From assembly GCF_001422925.1 (NCBI RefSeq), contig NZ_LMNI01000013.1, positions 1-64,000 of the forward strand: a stretch of DNA of 64,000 bases, read 5' to 3'. The stretch comes from Microbacterium sp. Leaf288 (GTDB lineage Bacteria; Actinomycetota; Actinomycetes; Actinomycetales; Microbacteriaceae). The position numbers and the translations under genes are program-made. Shown here one piece after another: positions 49,604-58,869 of the stretch. Numbering within the stretch: position 1 is the first letter of the stretch; each line of letters starts with the position of its first letter. The notes under the pieces are model-generated. The model was given only the letters and a program-made list of their open reading frames with translations. It was not told where the DNA came from and ran no database searches.

Positions 49604-50821
49604 ATGCCGAAGCTCACACTTCTCTCCGACGCCGGAGCCCTGACCCCCGTCGAGCTGAACGAGTCGCCGGGCTACACCAAGCCCGAGGGCCCGCTCCAGA
49701 GCCGCGTGGCGTATGCCGCCGCGCACGTCGTGCCGAAGACCTGGGCTGACAACACCCCCGGTCAGCCGGCCGAGGTCGACTGGGACGCGACGCTGGACTT
49801 CCGCCGCGCGGTGTACTCGTGGGGTCTGGGCGTCGCCGACGCCATGGACACCGCCCAGCGCAACATGGGCCTCGACGCCGCCGCGACGCGCGACCTCATT
49901 GCGCGATCGGCCGAGGTCGCCCGCGAAGAGGGCGGGTCGGTCGTGGTCGGGGTCAACACCGATCACGTCGAAGCCGAGCACATCTCGCTGCAGGAGGTCA
50001 TCGACGCCTACAAGGAGCAGCTCCACTTCACCGAGGAGCAGGGCGCGGGCCCCGTCCTCATGGCGTCGCGCCACCTGGCGCGCGTCGCGGAGTCGGCCGA
50101 CGACTACCGCCACGTCTACCGCGAGGTGCTGCAGTCGGCGACCGTGCCGGTCGTGCTCCACTGGCTGGGCACGGCGTTCGACCCGGCGCTCGAGGGCTAC
50201 TTCGGCTCGGCCGACTGGCGCGAGGCGTCCGCGGTCCTCCTCGAGATCATCGAGGAGAACGTCGACAAGGTCGCGGGCGTGAAGATGAGCCTGCTCGACG
50301 CCGCATCCGAGGTGTCGGTGCGCGAGCGCCTGCCCGAGGGCGTGCGCATGTTCACCGGCGACGACTTCAACTACGTCGGCCTCATCGGCGGCCAGGACGT
50401 GCCCGACGCGACGCAGCCGGAGCGCAACCCCGAGAGCCCGCGCCAGCACTCCGACGCCCTCCTCGGCGCGTTCGCGGCGATCACGCCGGTCGCATCGGCC
50501 GCGATCCAGGCGCTCGACGCCGGCGATCCCGCCCGGTATCTCGAGATCCTCGGCCCGACCGAGGAGCTCAGCCGCCAGGTGTTCGCCGCGCCGACCTTCT
50601 ACTACAAGACCGGCGTCGCCTTCCTGTCGTGGCTGAACGGGCACCAGCCCGCGTTCCAGATGGTCGGCGGGCTGCACTCGGCGCGGAGCCTTCCGCACCT
50701 GTCGCGCATCGTCGAACTCGCGAACTCGTCGCTCGCCCTCGAGCGTCCCGAGCTCGCGGCCATCCGCTGGCACGGGATGCTGCGCCACAACGGCATCGAT
50801 GTTCCCGGGGTGATCGCGTGA
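49604..50821 (+). CDS. DUF993 family protein (dihydrodipicolinate-synthase-like barrel)
   Basis: A 405-residue protein of the DUF993 family, thought to be a divergent TIM barrel related to class I aldolases. Blocks include VVVGVNTDHVEAEHISLQEV, VVLHWLGTAFDPALEGYFG, VAGVKMSLLDA with a candidate Schiff-base Lys and FTGDDFNYVGLIGGQ. It lies 11 nt downstream of the oxidoreductase gene. The role is unknown; an aldolase or dehydratase step on the oxidised product is plausible. Confidence 0.75.
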   Translation: MPKLTLLSDAGALTPVELNESPGYTKPEGPLQSRVAYAAAHVVPKTWADNTPGQPAEVDWDATLDFRRAVYSWGLGVADAMDTAQRNMGLDAAATRDLIARSAEVAREEGGSVVVGVNTDHVEAEHISLQEVIDAYKEQLHFTEEQGAGPVLMASRHLARVAESADDYRHVYREVLQSATVPVVLHWLGTAFDPALEGYFGSADWREASAVLLEIIEENVDKVAGVKMSLLDAASEVSVRERLPEGVRMFTGDDFNYVGLIGGQDVPDATQPERNPESPRQHSDALLGAFAAITPVASAAIQALDAGDPARYLEILGPTEELSRQVFAAPTFYYKTGVAFLSWLNGHQPAFQMVGGLHSARSLPHLSRIVELANSSLALERPELAAIRWHGMLRHNGIDVPGVIA

Positions 50822-50909
50822 GCGCGGCCACCGCCATCGCCTTCCGAGTGTGGTCGCCTGCTGGCGCGTCGGCGGCCACGCTCGGAGCACGTCTGAAGGA
50901 GGGCCGCGC

Positions 50910-51791
50910 ATGAACGCCCCCGACCCCCGCCTGTCGATCAACCAGGCCACCATCAAGCACGCCGACCTCGCGACCGCCCTGCGCGTGACCGCTGAGGCGG
51001 GCGTGCAGGCGATCGGCCTCTGGCGCGAGCCGGTGCAGGAGGTCGGCCTCAGGACCGCGGCCTCGATGCTGACCGACTCGGGCCTGCGCTTCACGACCCA
51101 CTGCCGCTCTGGCTTCTTCACGATGCCCGAAGGCCCCGCGCGCCGCGCGTCGATCGACGACAACCGCGTCGCGATCGAAGAGGCCGCGACGCTCGCTGCG
51201 GCGGGCGCCGAGGGGTCCACCGCGATCCTCGTGCTCGTCGCGGGCGGCCTGCCCGAGGGGTCCCGCGACCTCGTGGGCGCGCGCGAGCGGGTGCGCGACG
51301 CGATCGGCGAGCTGGCACCGGATGCTGCGGCCGCGGGCGTCACGCTCGCCATCGAGCCGCTGCATCCGATGTACGCCTCCGACCGCTGCGTCGTCTCGAC
51401 GCTCGGGCAGGCGCTCGACATCGCCGCGGACTTCGACTCCGCCGTCGTCGGCGCCACCGTCGACACGTTCCACATCTGGTGGGACCCCGACGTGCTGGCC
51501 TCGATCGAGCGCGCGGGCCGCGAGGGCCGCATCGCGACGTACCAGGTGTGCGACTGGAAGACGCCGCTCGCGGCGGACCCGCTGCTCAGCCGCCACTACC
51601 CGGGCGACGGCGTCATCGACTTCGCGTCGCTGACCGAGGCCGTCGAGGCGACCGGCTACGACCGCGACATCGAGGTCGAGATCTTCAATGAGGAGATCTG
51701 GGCCACCGACCCGCTCATCGCCGTGCAGCGCACGGCCGCCGGGTTCGCAGCATCCGTCTCGCCCTCCCTCCGCGCCCGCGTCGCGAGCTGA
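50910..51791 (+). CDS. Sugar phosphate isomerase/epimerase-like TIM barrel
   Basis: A 293-residue AP-endonuclease-2-like barrel: SINQATIKHADLATAL, IEPLHPMYASDRCVVSTL, ATVDTFHIWWDPDV and EVEIFNEEIW. The Glu, His and Asp residues in these blocks fit a metal-dependent isomerase or epimerase. ATG 50910 has AAGGAG upstream. It is the third gene of the cassette and probably acts on the keto-sugar made by the Gfo/Idh/MocA enzyme. Confidence 0.8.
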   Translation: MNAPDPRLSINQATIKHADLATALRVTAEAGVQAIGLWREPVQEVGLRTAASMLTDSGLRFTTHCRSGFFTMPEGPARRASIDDNRVAIEEAATLAAAGAEGSTAILVLVAGGLPEGSRDLVGARERVRDAIGELAPDAAAAGVTLAIEPLHPMYASDRCVVSTLGQALDIAADFDSAVVGATVDTFHIWWDPDVLASIERAGREGRIATYQVCDWKTPLAADPLLSRHYPGDGVIDFASLTEAVEATGYDRDIEVEIFNEEIWATDPLIAVQRTAAGFAASVSPSLRARVAS

Positions 51792-51875
51792 CGACGCTTC
51801 CGCGAGCTCAGAAGCGCTCGCGGGCACGCCGACCCACCGGCGTCCCCGCGGGCGCTTCGTCATCACCGCGCACCC

Positions 51876-51940
51876 CTGTTCCGCAGTCACCTTCGGCGAG
51901 TCCGCGACGAGCGAAGTCGCCGAACGAGACTGCGGAGCAG
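51876..51940. terminator. 24-bp-arm hairpin between convergent genes
   Basis: CTGTTCCGCAGTCACCTTCGGCGA (51876-51899) pairs with 51917-51940 at about 21 of 24 positions, with a 17-nt loop. It lies between the convergent TIM-barrel and GH127-type genes and could stop transcription in both directions. Confidence 0.75.
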
Positions 51941-51953
51941 GGCGTGCTCGGAG

Positions 51954-54254
51954 TCAGCGGTCGGATGCCGCTGACAGCAGCCGGAGCTCGCGCAGGCGGG
52001 GCGTCGCCGAGCCTGCAGCCTCGAGGCGCACGGGAAGCTCCACCGTGCCGGTCGCAGCGCCGAGCGGCACCTCGCGGGTCTCGTCACCGGACCCTGCGGG
52101 CACCGGCTCGTCGAGGACCACGGCTGCGCCGACGGTGATCCGCAGGTGCGCGTCGTCGTCGCCGCCCAGCCAAGAGACACGCAACGTCTCGGCCGTGCCG
52201 CTCCAGTCGCGCAGGGTCGCTGTGATCGCGCCTCGGGTGCGGCGCCAGCGCGCGTCTGCGTGCACGCCGATCTCCTCGTCGGATGCGGACAGGCCGTGAT
52301 CCGACTCCGGCTGCTGCTCGCCGAACGCGATGACGTCGCGGGTACGTGCCTCGAGTCCCAGCGAGGAGGCGTCGATCCGCTCGAGCTCCGCGCGACGCTC
52401 GGCGGCGGACGCGGTGCTGCTGTCCGCGGCGAGTGGCCACGACAGCGTGTAGCGCGCGTCGTGGATGCCGGCGAACGGCTCGAGCTCGACGCTGCTGCCG
52501 TCGGCCGTGGGCACCCGCACCCGGCCGGCGCCGAGACGCAGCGCGCGAGCGAGCGCGCCGGGGGCCAGCACCGGCGTCTCCGCAAGCGGGCGCAGCGGCC
52601 CGACGGCGATGTGCCCCATGCGCGCGCCGGTGCCCCGGTACGCGACGGCGTCGTCGGGCTGTCGCTGCGCCAGCACGTCGGGTCCGTCGACGATCCAGGC
52701 CCACGCCGAGCCATCGGCGGGCTGCTCGAAGCGCAGCCGTCGCGGGAGCGTCAGCGTCACGACGGACGTCCCGGCGCCGAGCTCGACCACCAGGCGCGTG
52801 CCCGCGGCGGCGGTGGCGGCATCCGTCTGCGCAGTCCCGTCGATGACGGCGGGCGCGTCGCCGTCGACCCAGTCGGGGACGAGCACGGCGAGGCGCACGG
52901 CGTGGGCCGCGACCACCTCGAGCGTCGCGCGCACGCATGATGGATCGGTGGTGTCGTCCACGTCGAGCGCGACCTCGACCCCACCGAGCACGGCGCGCGA
53001 CGGCACGAGGGCGTTGACGCGCACTTCGTCGCCCGTGGTCGCGTAGACGAGCGCGCCGTGGCGCGCCTGCGCCTCGAAGCCCGATCCCATGCAGCACCAG
53101 AAGCCCTCCGCCTCCGGCGAGTACACGCGGTAGTGCGCGGGCCGCTGCGGCGTGAAGTACACGAGTCCGCCGTGACCGGGATGCTGCGCCGAACGCAGGT
53201 GGTTGGCCCTCGCGCGCTCGGCCCACAGCAGGTAGGCGTCGTCGCCGGTGAGGTGGTGCAGCTCGGCCGCGAGCTTGACCATGTTGTGCGTGTTGCAGGT
53301 CTCGGGGCCCTCGCGGGCGATGAACATGCTCGCGAAGCCCGACGGGAAGTGCTCGCGCACGCTGTCGCCGCCGATCGCGGCGCTGCGGTGGCGCGCAACC
53401 CGGTCGAAGAACACGCGCGCGGCGGCGCCCTCGCGGGGCTCGATGTCGGGCAGCAGCTCGGGCGCGAGCACGCGCGCCGCACGCTCGATGGTCGCGAAGC
53501 CCACTGCCACCGGGATCTGCGTGTTCGCGTGGAGGCCGTCGAGCTCGTCGCGGCCGGCCGCGAGCGGCTCCACGAGCCCGCGCCGCGCGAACCGGCGGGC
53601 GAGCCGCAGGTACGCAGCATCCTGCAGCACCAGCGCCAGTCGCGCGAACGCCTCGGTCATGCCGCCGAACTCGCACTCGAGGATGCGCTCGAACGCCTCG
53701 TCGTCGAGGTCGCCCGCAGTGCGCAGCCACCAGGTACCCAGGTGCTCGAGCGTCTCGCGCGCGGCCGGGTCGCCGGTCAGCTCGACCGCGTCGACGAGCC
53801 CCGCGACGATCTTGTGCAGGTTGTACAGCGGCACCCAGCGGCCGTTGAGGTGGAACGCCCCCACCTCGACGCGCCCGGCGCGCAGTTCGTCCCACAGGGC
53901 CTCACCGTCGGGCACGCCGCCCACATAGCCCGACCCCCTGGCGAGCTGGCATTCCCGGATGCCGCGCACCAGCGTCTGCGCGAGAGCCGCCGCATCCGCG
54001 TCCCCCGCGGCGCTCAGCGTGCTCGCCGCCGACAGCACGTGACCGGCCGTGTGCCCGTCGAGGCCGTCGGACTCCCACCCGCCGTAGTTCTCGGCCCGCG
54101 CGGGGAGCCCGGCCTCGCGACGGAAGGGCGCGAGGAGCCGCTCGGGATCGAGCCGCTGGAGCGTCACGCCGACGGTGCGCTGCGCGTCGAGATCGGCGCC
54201 GGTGAGGCGCACCTCGGACGCGGAGGCGAAGTGCGGCGCTGCAGTGCGGGGCAT
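51954..54254 (-). CDS. GH127/GH146-type beta-L-arabinofuranosidase
   Basis: A 766-residue DUF1680-type protein. Family members use a cysteine nucleophile held in a zinc site. The expected ligands are present: E318 and C320 in GPETCNTHN, and C387-C388 in GFWCCMGSG. Other blocks are GRWVPLYNLHKIVAGL and GDSVREHFPSGF. The C-terminal half is beta-rich. It would release beta-L-arabinofuranose, as on extensin or rhamnogalacturonan-II side chains. ATG 54254 has GAGGAA upstream; the longer open frame to 54377 crosses the operator and the divergent gene. No signal peptide. Controlled by the divergent LacI gene. Confidence 0.88.
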   Translation of the reverse strand: MPRTAAPHFASASEVRLTGADLDAQRTVGVTLQRLDPERLLAPFRREAGLPARAENYGGWESDGLDGHTAGHVLSAASTLSAAGDADAAALAQTLVRGIRECQLARGSGYVGGVPDGEALWDELRAGRVEVGAFHLNGRWVPLYNLHKIVAGLVDAVELTGDPAARETLEHLGTWWLRTAGDLDDEAFERILECEFGGMTEAFARLALVLQDAAYLRLARRFARRGLVEPLAAGRDELDGLHANTQIPVAVGFATIERAARVLAPELLPDIEPREGAAARVFFDRVARHRSAAIGGDSVREHFPSGFASMFIAREGPETCNTHNMVKLAAELHHLTGDDAYLLWAERARANHLRSAQHPGHGGLVYFTPQRPAHYRVYSPEAEGFWCCMGSGFEAQARHGALVYATTGDEVRVNALVPSRAVLGGVEVALDVDDTTDPSCVRATLEVVAAHAVRLAVLVPDWVDGDAPAVIDGTAQTDAATAAAGTRLVVELGAGTSVVTLTLPRRLRFEQPADGSAWAWIVDGPDVLAQRQPDDAVAYRGTGARMGHIAVGPLRPLAETPVLAPGALARALRLGAGRVRVPTADGSSVELEPFAGIHDARYTLSWPLAADSSTASAAERRAELERIDASSLGLEARTRDVIAFGEQQPESDHGLSASDEEIGVHADARWRRTRGAITATLRDWSGTAETLRVSWLGGDDDAHLRITVGAAVVLDEPVPAGSGDETREVPLGAATGTVELPVRLEAAGSATPRLRELRLLSAASDR

Positions 54255-54282
54255 GTCGTTCCTCAACTGGGGAAAAGGAGGG

Positions 54283-54297
54283 GGGAAATCGCTTCCC
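54283..54297. promoter_or_regulatory. LacI-type operator, GH127/LacI divergent promoter
   Basis: GGGAAATCGCTTCCC has 5-bp perfect arms and an ATCGC centre. It is 29 bp upstream of the ATG of the GH127-type gene and 30 bp upstream of the -10 box of the LacI gene, so it can repress both. Confidence 0.75.
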
Positions 54298-54326
54298 AAT
54301 CTATCGCCGGAACCGGACACAGGCTC

Positions 54327-54340
54327 TAGACTCTGGCCTG
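54327..54340 (+). promoter_or_regulatory. Leaderless -10 promoter box for LacI
   Basis: TAGACT at 54327-54332, 7 nt, then GTG 54340. No Shine-Dalgarno is visible; transcription would begin at the start codon. Confidence 0.55.
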
Positions 54341-55374
54341 TGAGCGACATCATCGCGCCTACCCGAGGCGCCGCCACCCTTCACGATGTCGCGCGCGAGG
54401 CTGGGGTCTCGCTCGCGACCGCGTCACGGGTGCTCAACGGCTCGACGCGAAAGGTGGCCGAGAGCTACCGCGAGCGCGTCGAGACCGCCGCCGAGAAGCT
54501 CGGCTACACGGCCAATCTCTCCGCCCAGGCCACCGCGCGAGGCACCGCCGCCATCGTCGCGCTCCTGGTCGCCGACATCGCCGACCCCTATTTCGGTCAA
54601 CTCGCCTCCGGCGTCGCGCGCGGCGCCGACGAGGCCGGCCTCGTCGTCACGATCGCGATCACCGAGCGCGATCCGCAGCGCGAGGTCAAGCTGGTGCGGG
54701 CCCTGCGCGGACAACGACCGCGCGGCCTGATCCTCGCGGCCTCTCGCGTCGAAGGCCCCGACGCCGTCGGGCTGCAGGGCGAGCTCGAGGCGTTCTCGAA
54801 CATGGGCGGCCGCGTGGTCGTCGTCGGCCCTGGCGGCGGCACCGCCCGTTCGGTCGCCGTCGACAACCGTGGGGGCTCGGCGGCATTGGGCGCCGAGCTG
54901 GCGCGGCTGGGCTATCGCGACGCGATCGTGGTCGCGGCATCCGAGGGCATCCGCACGTCCGATGACCGCCTCGAAGGCTTCACCGAGGGCTTCACGGCCG
55001 CGGGCGGGAGCGTCCGCGAAGTACGACGCACCGGGTTCACGCGCGACGCCGGCTACACGGCCGCGTCGGAGCTGCTCGAGGCCGACGTGCCCGCGGGCAC
55101 GCTGATCTTCGGCATCAGCGACGTCGTCGCGATCGGCATCATGTCGGCCGTGCGCGACGCCGGACGCCAGGTCGGCGCCGACATCGCGGTCGCGGGTTTC
55201 GACGACATCGCCACCGGCCGCGACATCCGCCCCGGTCTCACGACCGTGCGCGTGCCCCTCGAGGACCTCGGCTACCGCGCCCTGCAGGCCGCCACCGACC
55301 CGGAGTGGGAGGCGGCCGAGCCGCAGCTCCCGCTCGAGGTGATCGTGCGGGGCAGCACGCCGCCGCGCAGCTGA
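54340..55374 (+). CDS. LacI-family transcriptional regulator (arabinofuranosidase locus)
   Basis: A 344-residue LacI protein: LHDVAREAGVSLATASRVLNG helix-turn-helix, then an atypical hinge (NLSAQATARGTA). A sensor domain with VALLVADIADPYFGQL and VAGFDDIATGRDIRPGLTTV follows. GTG 54340 is chosen because it begins just before the DNA-binding domain at a leaderless distance from TAGACT. An upstream frame to 54175 would overlap the divergent gene. It presumably represses the beta-L-arabinofuranosidase gene and itself. Confidence 0.88.
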   Translation: MSDIIAPTRGAATLHDVAREAGVSLATASRVLNGSTRKVAESYRERVETAAEKLGYTANLSAQATARGTAAIVALLVADIADPYFGQLASGVARGADEAGLVVTIAITERDPQREVKLVRALRGQRPRGLILAASRVEGPDAVGLQGELEAFSNMGGRVVVVGPGGGTARSVAVDNRGGSAALGAELARLGYRDAIVVAASEGIRTSDDRLEGFTEGFTAAGGSVREVRRTGFTRDAGYTAASELLEADVPAGTLIFGISDVVAIGIMSAVRDAGRQVGADIAVAGFDDIATGRDIRPGLTTVRVPLEDLGYRALQAATDPEWEAAEPQLPLEVIVRGSTPPRS

Positions 55375-55415
55375 CGGGCGCGGAGGTCGACGCCGGCGGC
55401 GATATGGCCGGGTGA

Positions 55416-55427
55416 GGAAACGTTTCC
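55416..55427. promoter_or_regulatory. LacI-type operator GGAAACGTTTCC
   Basis: A perfect 12-bp palindrome placed 3 bp upstream of a TAGGCT -10 box (55431-55436) of the LacI gene at 55465. A near copy at 56519-56530 precedes the uronate operon, so the regulator likely controls itself and that operon. Confidence 0.8.
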
Positions 55428-55464
55428 GGGTAGGCTGAGCGCGCCGAGACCCAGGGAGACACGG

Positions 55465-56475
55465 ATGCCTCGACCGCCCCGCGCCGATCGCTCGACGCGC
55501 GCGACCATCGCCGACGTCGCCGCCCGAGCGGGGGTGTCGCTGTCGACGGTGTCGCGCGCACTCAACGGCAACCCCACCGTGGATCCGGCGCTCGCCGAAC
55601 GCGTGAAGGCCGCCGCCGCGGAGCTCGACTACACCGCGAGCCCGGTCGCGCGCAGCCTCGTGCTGGGTCGCACCCAGACCGTCGCAGTGGTCGTCCCCGA
55701 CCTCGGCAACCCGACGTTCCAGGCGATCCTGCGGGGACTCAGCCACGCCGCCGCGGCCGACGACTACCACGTGCTCGTCGCCGACTCGGCGGAGTCCGTC
55801 GAAGAGGAGCGCGTGCTCGCGGGCACGACACGGCGGCGCACCGACGGCGTGATCCTCTGCGCGCCGCGCCTGCCGCAGGACGAGCTCGACCGGCTCGTCG
55901 GCGGACTGCGGCCGGTCGTGCTCATCAATCGCGCCTCGGGCGACGTGCCGCACGTGCGCGCCGACTACCGCACGGCACTGGCCGCCGAGCTGGACCACCT
56001 CCACCGGCTCGGGCACCGGCGCATCGTCTTCCTCGCCGGCGCACCGGGCAGCGTCGCCAACACCGCGCGCCTCGAGGCGATCGCGTCGTTCGCCGCCGAG
56101 CATCCCGAGACGCACGTCACCGAGATCCCGTGCGGCGTCGACTTCGAGGCGGGTGCCGCCGCAGGTGGCGCCGTGCTGGCGTCAGGGGCCACGGCCGCGC
56201 TCGCCTTCAACGATCTCGTCGCGATGGGCCTCTTGAGCGCCGTGCAGGCGAGCGGATGCCGCGTACCCGAGGACCTCTCCATCGTGGGGTTCGACGACAT
56301 CCCGTTCGCCCGGTACACGACTCCCCCGCTGACGACGGCAGCCGTGCCCGCGACGGAGCTCGGCGTGCAGGCCTGGTCGCGCATGCGAGAGCTGCTCGAG
56401 GGCGCGGAGCCGGGGCATCCGCTGACCGTCCTTCCCGAGCTGACCATCCGCGGCACGACCGGCCCGGCGGCCTGA
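55465..56475 (+). CDS. LacI-family regulator of the uronate operon
   Basis: A 336-residue LacI protein with TIADVAARAGVSLSTVSRALNG and hinge ARSLVLGRTQTVAVVVPD. The sensor domain includes VGFDDIPFARYTTPPLTT. ATG 55465 follows AGGGAG. Matching GAAACGTTTCC operators lie before this gene and before the next operon, a clear regulator-target pair. The inducer is probably a uronate or aldarate. Confidence 0.9.
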   Translation: MPRPPRADRSTRATIADVAARAGVSLSTVSRALNGNPTVDPALAERVKAAAAELDYTASPVARSLVLGRTQTVAVVVPDLGNPTFQAILRGLSHAAAADDYHVLVADSAESVEEERVLAGTTRRRTDGVILCAPRLPQDELDRLVGGLRPVVLINRASGDVPHVRADYRTALAAELDHLHRLGHRRIVFLAGAPGSVANTARLEAIASFAAEHPETHVTEIPCGVDFEAGAAAGGAVLASGATAALAFNDLVAMGLLSAVQASGCRVPEDLSIVGFDDIPFARYTTPPLTTAAVPATELGVQAWSRMRELLEGAEPGHPLTVLPELTIRGTTGPAA

Positions 56476-56508
56476 TCACCCCGGCGAGCGCTTTCCGACG
56501 CGTAGCAT

Positions 56509-56530
56509 GATACTCTGAGAAAACGTTTCC
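56509..56530 (+). promoter_or_regulatory. Promoter and operator of the uronate operon
   Basis: GATACT (56509-56514) is a plausible -10, directly followed by GAAAACGTTTCC (56519-56530) over the start point. An AAGGAG ribosome site comes next. AGCGCTTTCC (56487-56496) upstream resembles a half operator of the other class. Confidence 0.65.
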
Positions 56531-56542
56531 TGAAGGAGTGAG

Positions 56543-57898
56543 ATGAGCCACCGCCGGTACGCCCTCGTCGGCGCGGGACACCGCGCCCAGATGTACGTCG
56601 ACGCGATCATCGGACGGTACAGCGACGACGCCGCCCTGGTCGCGATCTGCGAGCCGAACCCGGTGCGCGCGCAGTACTACGTCGATCGTGTCGTCGAAGC
56701 CGGCTTCGCCGCTCCCGCGGTCTACGGGCCCGACGACCTCGAGACGATGGTCCGCGAGCAGCAGGTGGACCGCGTCGTCATCTGTGCACGCGACGATCTG
56801 CACGCCCCGCTCATCGTGCGGGCGCTCGATGCCGGCGCCGACGTCGTCGTCGAGAAGCCGCTCACCATCGACGGGCCCTCCGCGGCGGCCATCGAGGACG
56901 CCATCGACCGCACCGGCCGGCAGGTCGTCATCACGTTCAACTACCGCTACTCGCCGCGCAACTCCGCGCTGCGTCAGGTCATCCAGGACGGCACCATCGG
57001 CGAGGTCACCTCGGTCGACTTCTCGTGGGTGCTCGACACCAAGCACGGCGCGGACTACTTCCGCCGCTGGCACCGCGAGAAGGAGCATTCGGGCGGACTG
57101 CTGGTGCACAAGGCCAGCCACCACTTCGACCTCGTGAACTGGTGGATCCGCTCCGCACCGCGCCGCGTCTACGCGTCGGGCGCGCTGCGGTTCTACGGCG
57201 CCGACAACGCCGCCGCCCGCGGCCTCGGCGACCGTCCTGCCCGCGGGACGCACGACGGCGGCGATGCCTTCGAGCTCGACCTCCGCGACGACGAACGTCT
57301 CAAGGCTCTGTACCTCGACGCCGAGGAGCACGACGGGTACCTGCGCGACCGCGACGTGTTCGGCGAGGGGATCACCATCGAGGACAACCTCGCCCTCGTG
57401 GTCGACTACGCCTCCGGTGCGACGCTGAGCTATTCGCTGAACGCCCACTCACCCTGGGAGGGGTATCGGGTCGCGGTCAACGGCACCCTCGGCCGGGCGG
57501 AGCTCGAGGTCGTCGAACGCGGCGCCGTCCTGGCTGACGAGGGCCTGCACCCGGTGCTCGACCCGTCCGCCAGCGACGCCGGCACGACCGGGTCGCTCCG
57601 CCCCGAGGGCGAACGCCTCATCGTCCAGCGTCACTGGGAGGCCGCCTACGAAGTGCCGCTCGAGGGCAACAGCGACGGCCACGGCGGCGGCGACGCGCTC
57701 CTGCTCGCCGACGTGTTCGAGGGCCCGGGCGACGACCCGCTCGCCCGCCCCGCCGACTGGCGAGACGGCGTCCGCTCCATCGCGGTCGGCATCGCCGGCA
57801 ACCGCTCCCTCGAGACCGGCCTGCCGGTGCAGGTCGCCGACCTCGGCATCCGCTTCCTCGCGAGCGACGCGGCGCGCGCCGAGGCCGTCCGGTCATGA
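56543..57898 (+). CDS. Gfo/Idh/MocA-family oxidoreductase (uronate operon)
   Basis: A 451-residue member with ALVGAGHRAQMYVDAI, VVEKPLTID and FNYRYSPRN. A long C-terminal domain carries KHGADYFRRWHREKEHSGG, LLVHKASHHFDLVNWW and SYSLNAHSPWEGY. It is longer than typical (about 340). It is the first gene of the operon; its stop overlaps the uronate dehydrogenase ATG by 4 nt. It may oxidise a uronate-containing glycoside or a uronate epimer before the main route. Not assignable further. Confidence 0.82.
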   Translation: MSHRRYALVGAGHRAQMYVDAIIGRYSDDAALVAICEPNPVRAQYYVDRVVEAGFAAPAVYGPDDLETMVREQQVDRVVICARDDLHAPLIVRALDAGADVVVEKPLTIDGPSAAAIEDAIDRTGRQVVITFNYRYSPRNSALRQVIQDGTIGEVTSVDFSWVLDTKHGADYFRRWHREKEHSGGLLVHKASHHFDLVNWWIRSAPRRVYASGALRFYGADNAAARGLGDRPARGTHDGGDAFELDLRDDERLKALYLDAEEHDGYLRDRDVFGEGITIEDNLALVVDYASGATLSYSLNAHSPWEGYRVAVNGTLGRAELEVVERGAVLADEGLHPVLDPSASDAGTTGSLRPEGERLIVQRHWEAAYEVPLEGNSDGHGGGDALLLADVFEGPGDDPLARPADWRDGVRSIAVGIAGNRSLETGLPVQVADLGIRFLASDAARAEAVRS

Positions 57899-58869
57899 CG
57901 CGCATCGCCGTCACCGGCGGGGCGGGGCGCCTCGGCCGCAGCCTCGTCGCGGGACTCGCCGCGGCCGGGCACGAACTGGTCTCGCTCGACCGCGCGGTGT
58001 CCGAAGCGGGTGAGCTTCAGGGCCTCGAGCAGATCGCCGTGGATCTGACGGACACGGATGCCGCAACCCGCGCGATCGCCGGCACCCGGGCCGACGCGCT
58101 CATCCATCTCGCCGCGATCGCCGTGCCGTTCAGCGCCCCCGAGGACGTCATCCTCCGCACGAACGCGACGATGGCCCTCAACGTGATGTCGGCCGGCGTG
58201 GCCGCGGGCATCCCGAAGATCGTGACGGCGTCGAGCCCGACCGTCCTCGGGTACAACTGCCCCACAGGCTGGCTCCCCGATCGGTTCCCCCTCGACGAGG
58301 AGACGACACCGAAGCCGTGGAACGCGTACGCGCTGTCGAAGCACCTCGCCGAGCAGACGATCGCGATGCTGGCGCGCCAGACCGGCGATGCCACTCGCTT
58401 CGCGGCGTTCCGGCCGTGCTACGTCATCGCCCCCGAGGAGTGGCAGGGCGCACTCACGCAGCAGGGCCACACTGTGCGTGAGCGTCTCGCCGACCCCGCA
58501 CTGTCGGCGCCCGCGCTCTTCAACTATGTCGACGCGCGCGACGTCGCCACCTTCGTCGACACCCTCCTGGTCGCACTTCCCGAGATCCCGAACGCCGAGG
58601 TGTTCTTCGTCGGCGCCGATGACGCGCTTGCACGCCGTCCGCTCGCCGAGCTGCTGCCGCAGTTCGTGCCCGGCTCGGACGAGCTCGCGGCGGAGCTCAC
58701 CGGCACGGCGCCCGCGTTCTCGAACGCGAAGGCCCGGCGCGTGCTGGGCTGGCGCCCGGCCCACACCTGGCGCGGCGAGCTCGGTGAGCCCGCTGCCGGC
58801 CCCGCGAACCCGATCGGCTTCGACTCCGCCCCCACCACCGACTCCGCCCGAAAGGACGTGCTGGCGTGA
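57895..58869 (+). CDS. udh: Uronate dehydrogenase (NAD-dependent, SDR fold)
   Basis: A 324-residue extended short-chain dehydrogenase. It has GGAGRLGRSLV (NAD binding), HLAAIAVP, and the catalytic pair Y145/K149 in YALSKHLAEQ. NAD-dependent uronate dehydrogenases oxidise D-galacturonate and D-glucuronate to aldarolactones. The assignment rests on size and on the genes downstream, which encode the rest of that route. A generic nucleotide-sugar epimerase is the alternative. ATGA overlap upstream, GTGA overlap downstream. Confidence 0.75.
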   Translation: MTRIAVTGGAGRLGRSLVAGLAAAGHELVSLDRAVSEAGELQGLEQIAVDLTDTDAATRAIAGTRADALIHLAAIAVPFSAPEDVILRTNATMALNVMSAGVAAGIPKIVTASSPTVLGYNCPTGWLPDRFPLDEETTPKPWNAYALSKHLAEQTIAMLARQTGDATRFAAFRPCYVIAPEEWQGALTQQGHTVRERLADPALSAPALFNYVDARDVATFVDTLLVALPEIPNAEVFFVGADDALARRPLAELLPQFVPGSDELAAELTGTAPAFSNAKARRVLGWRPAHTWRGELGEPAAGPANPIGFDSAPTTDSARKDVLA

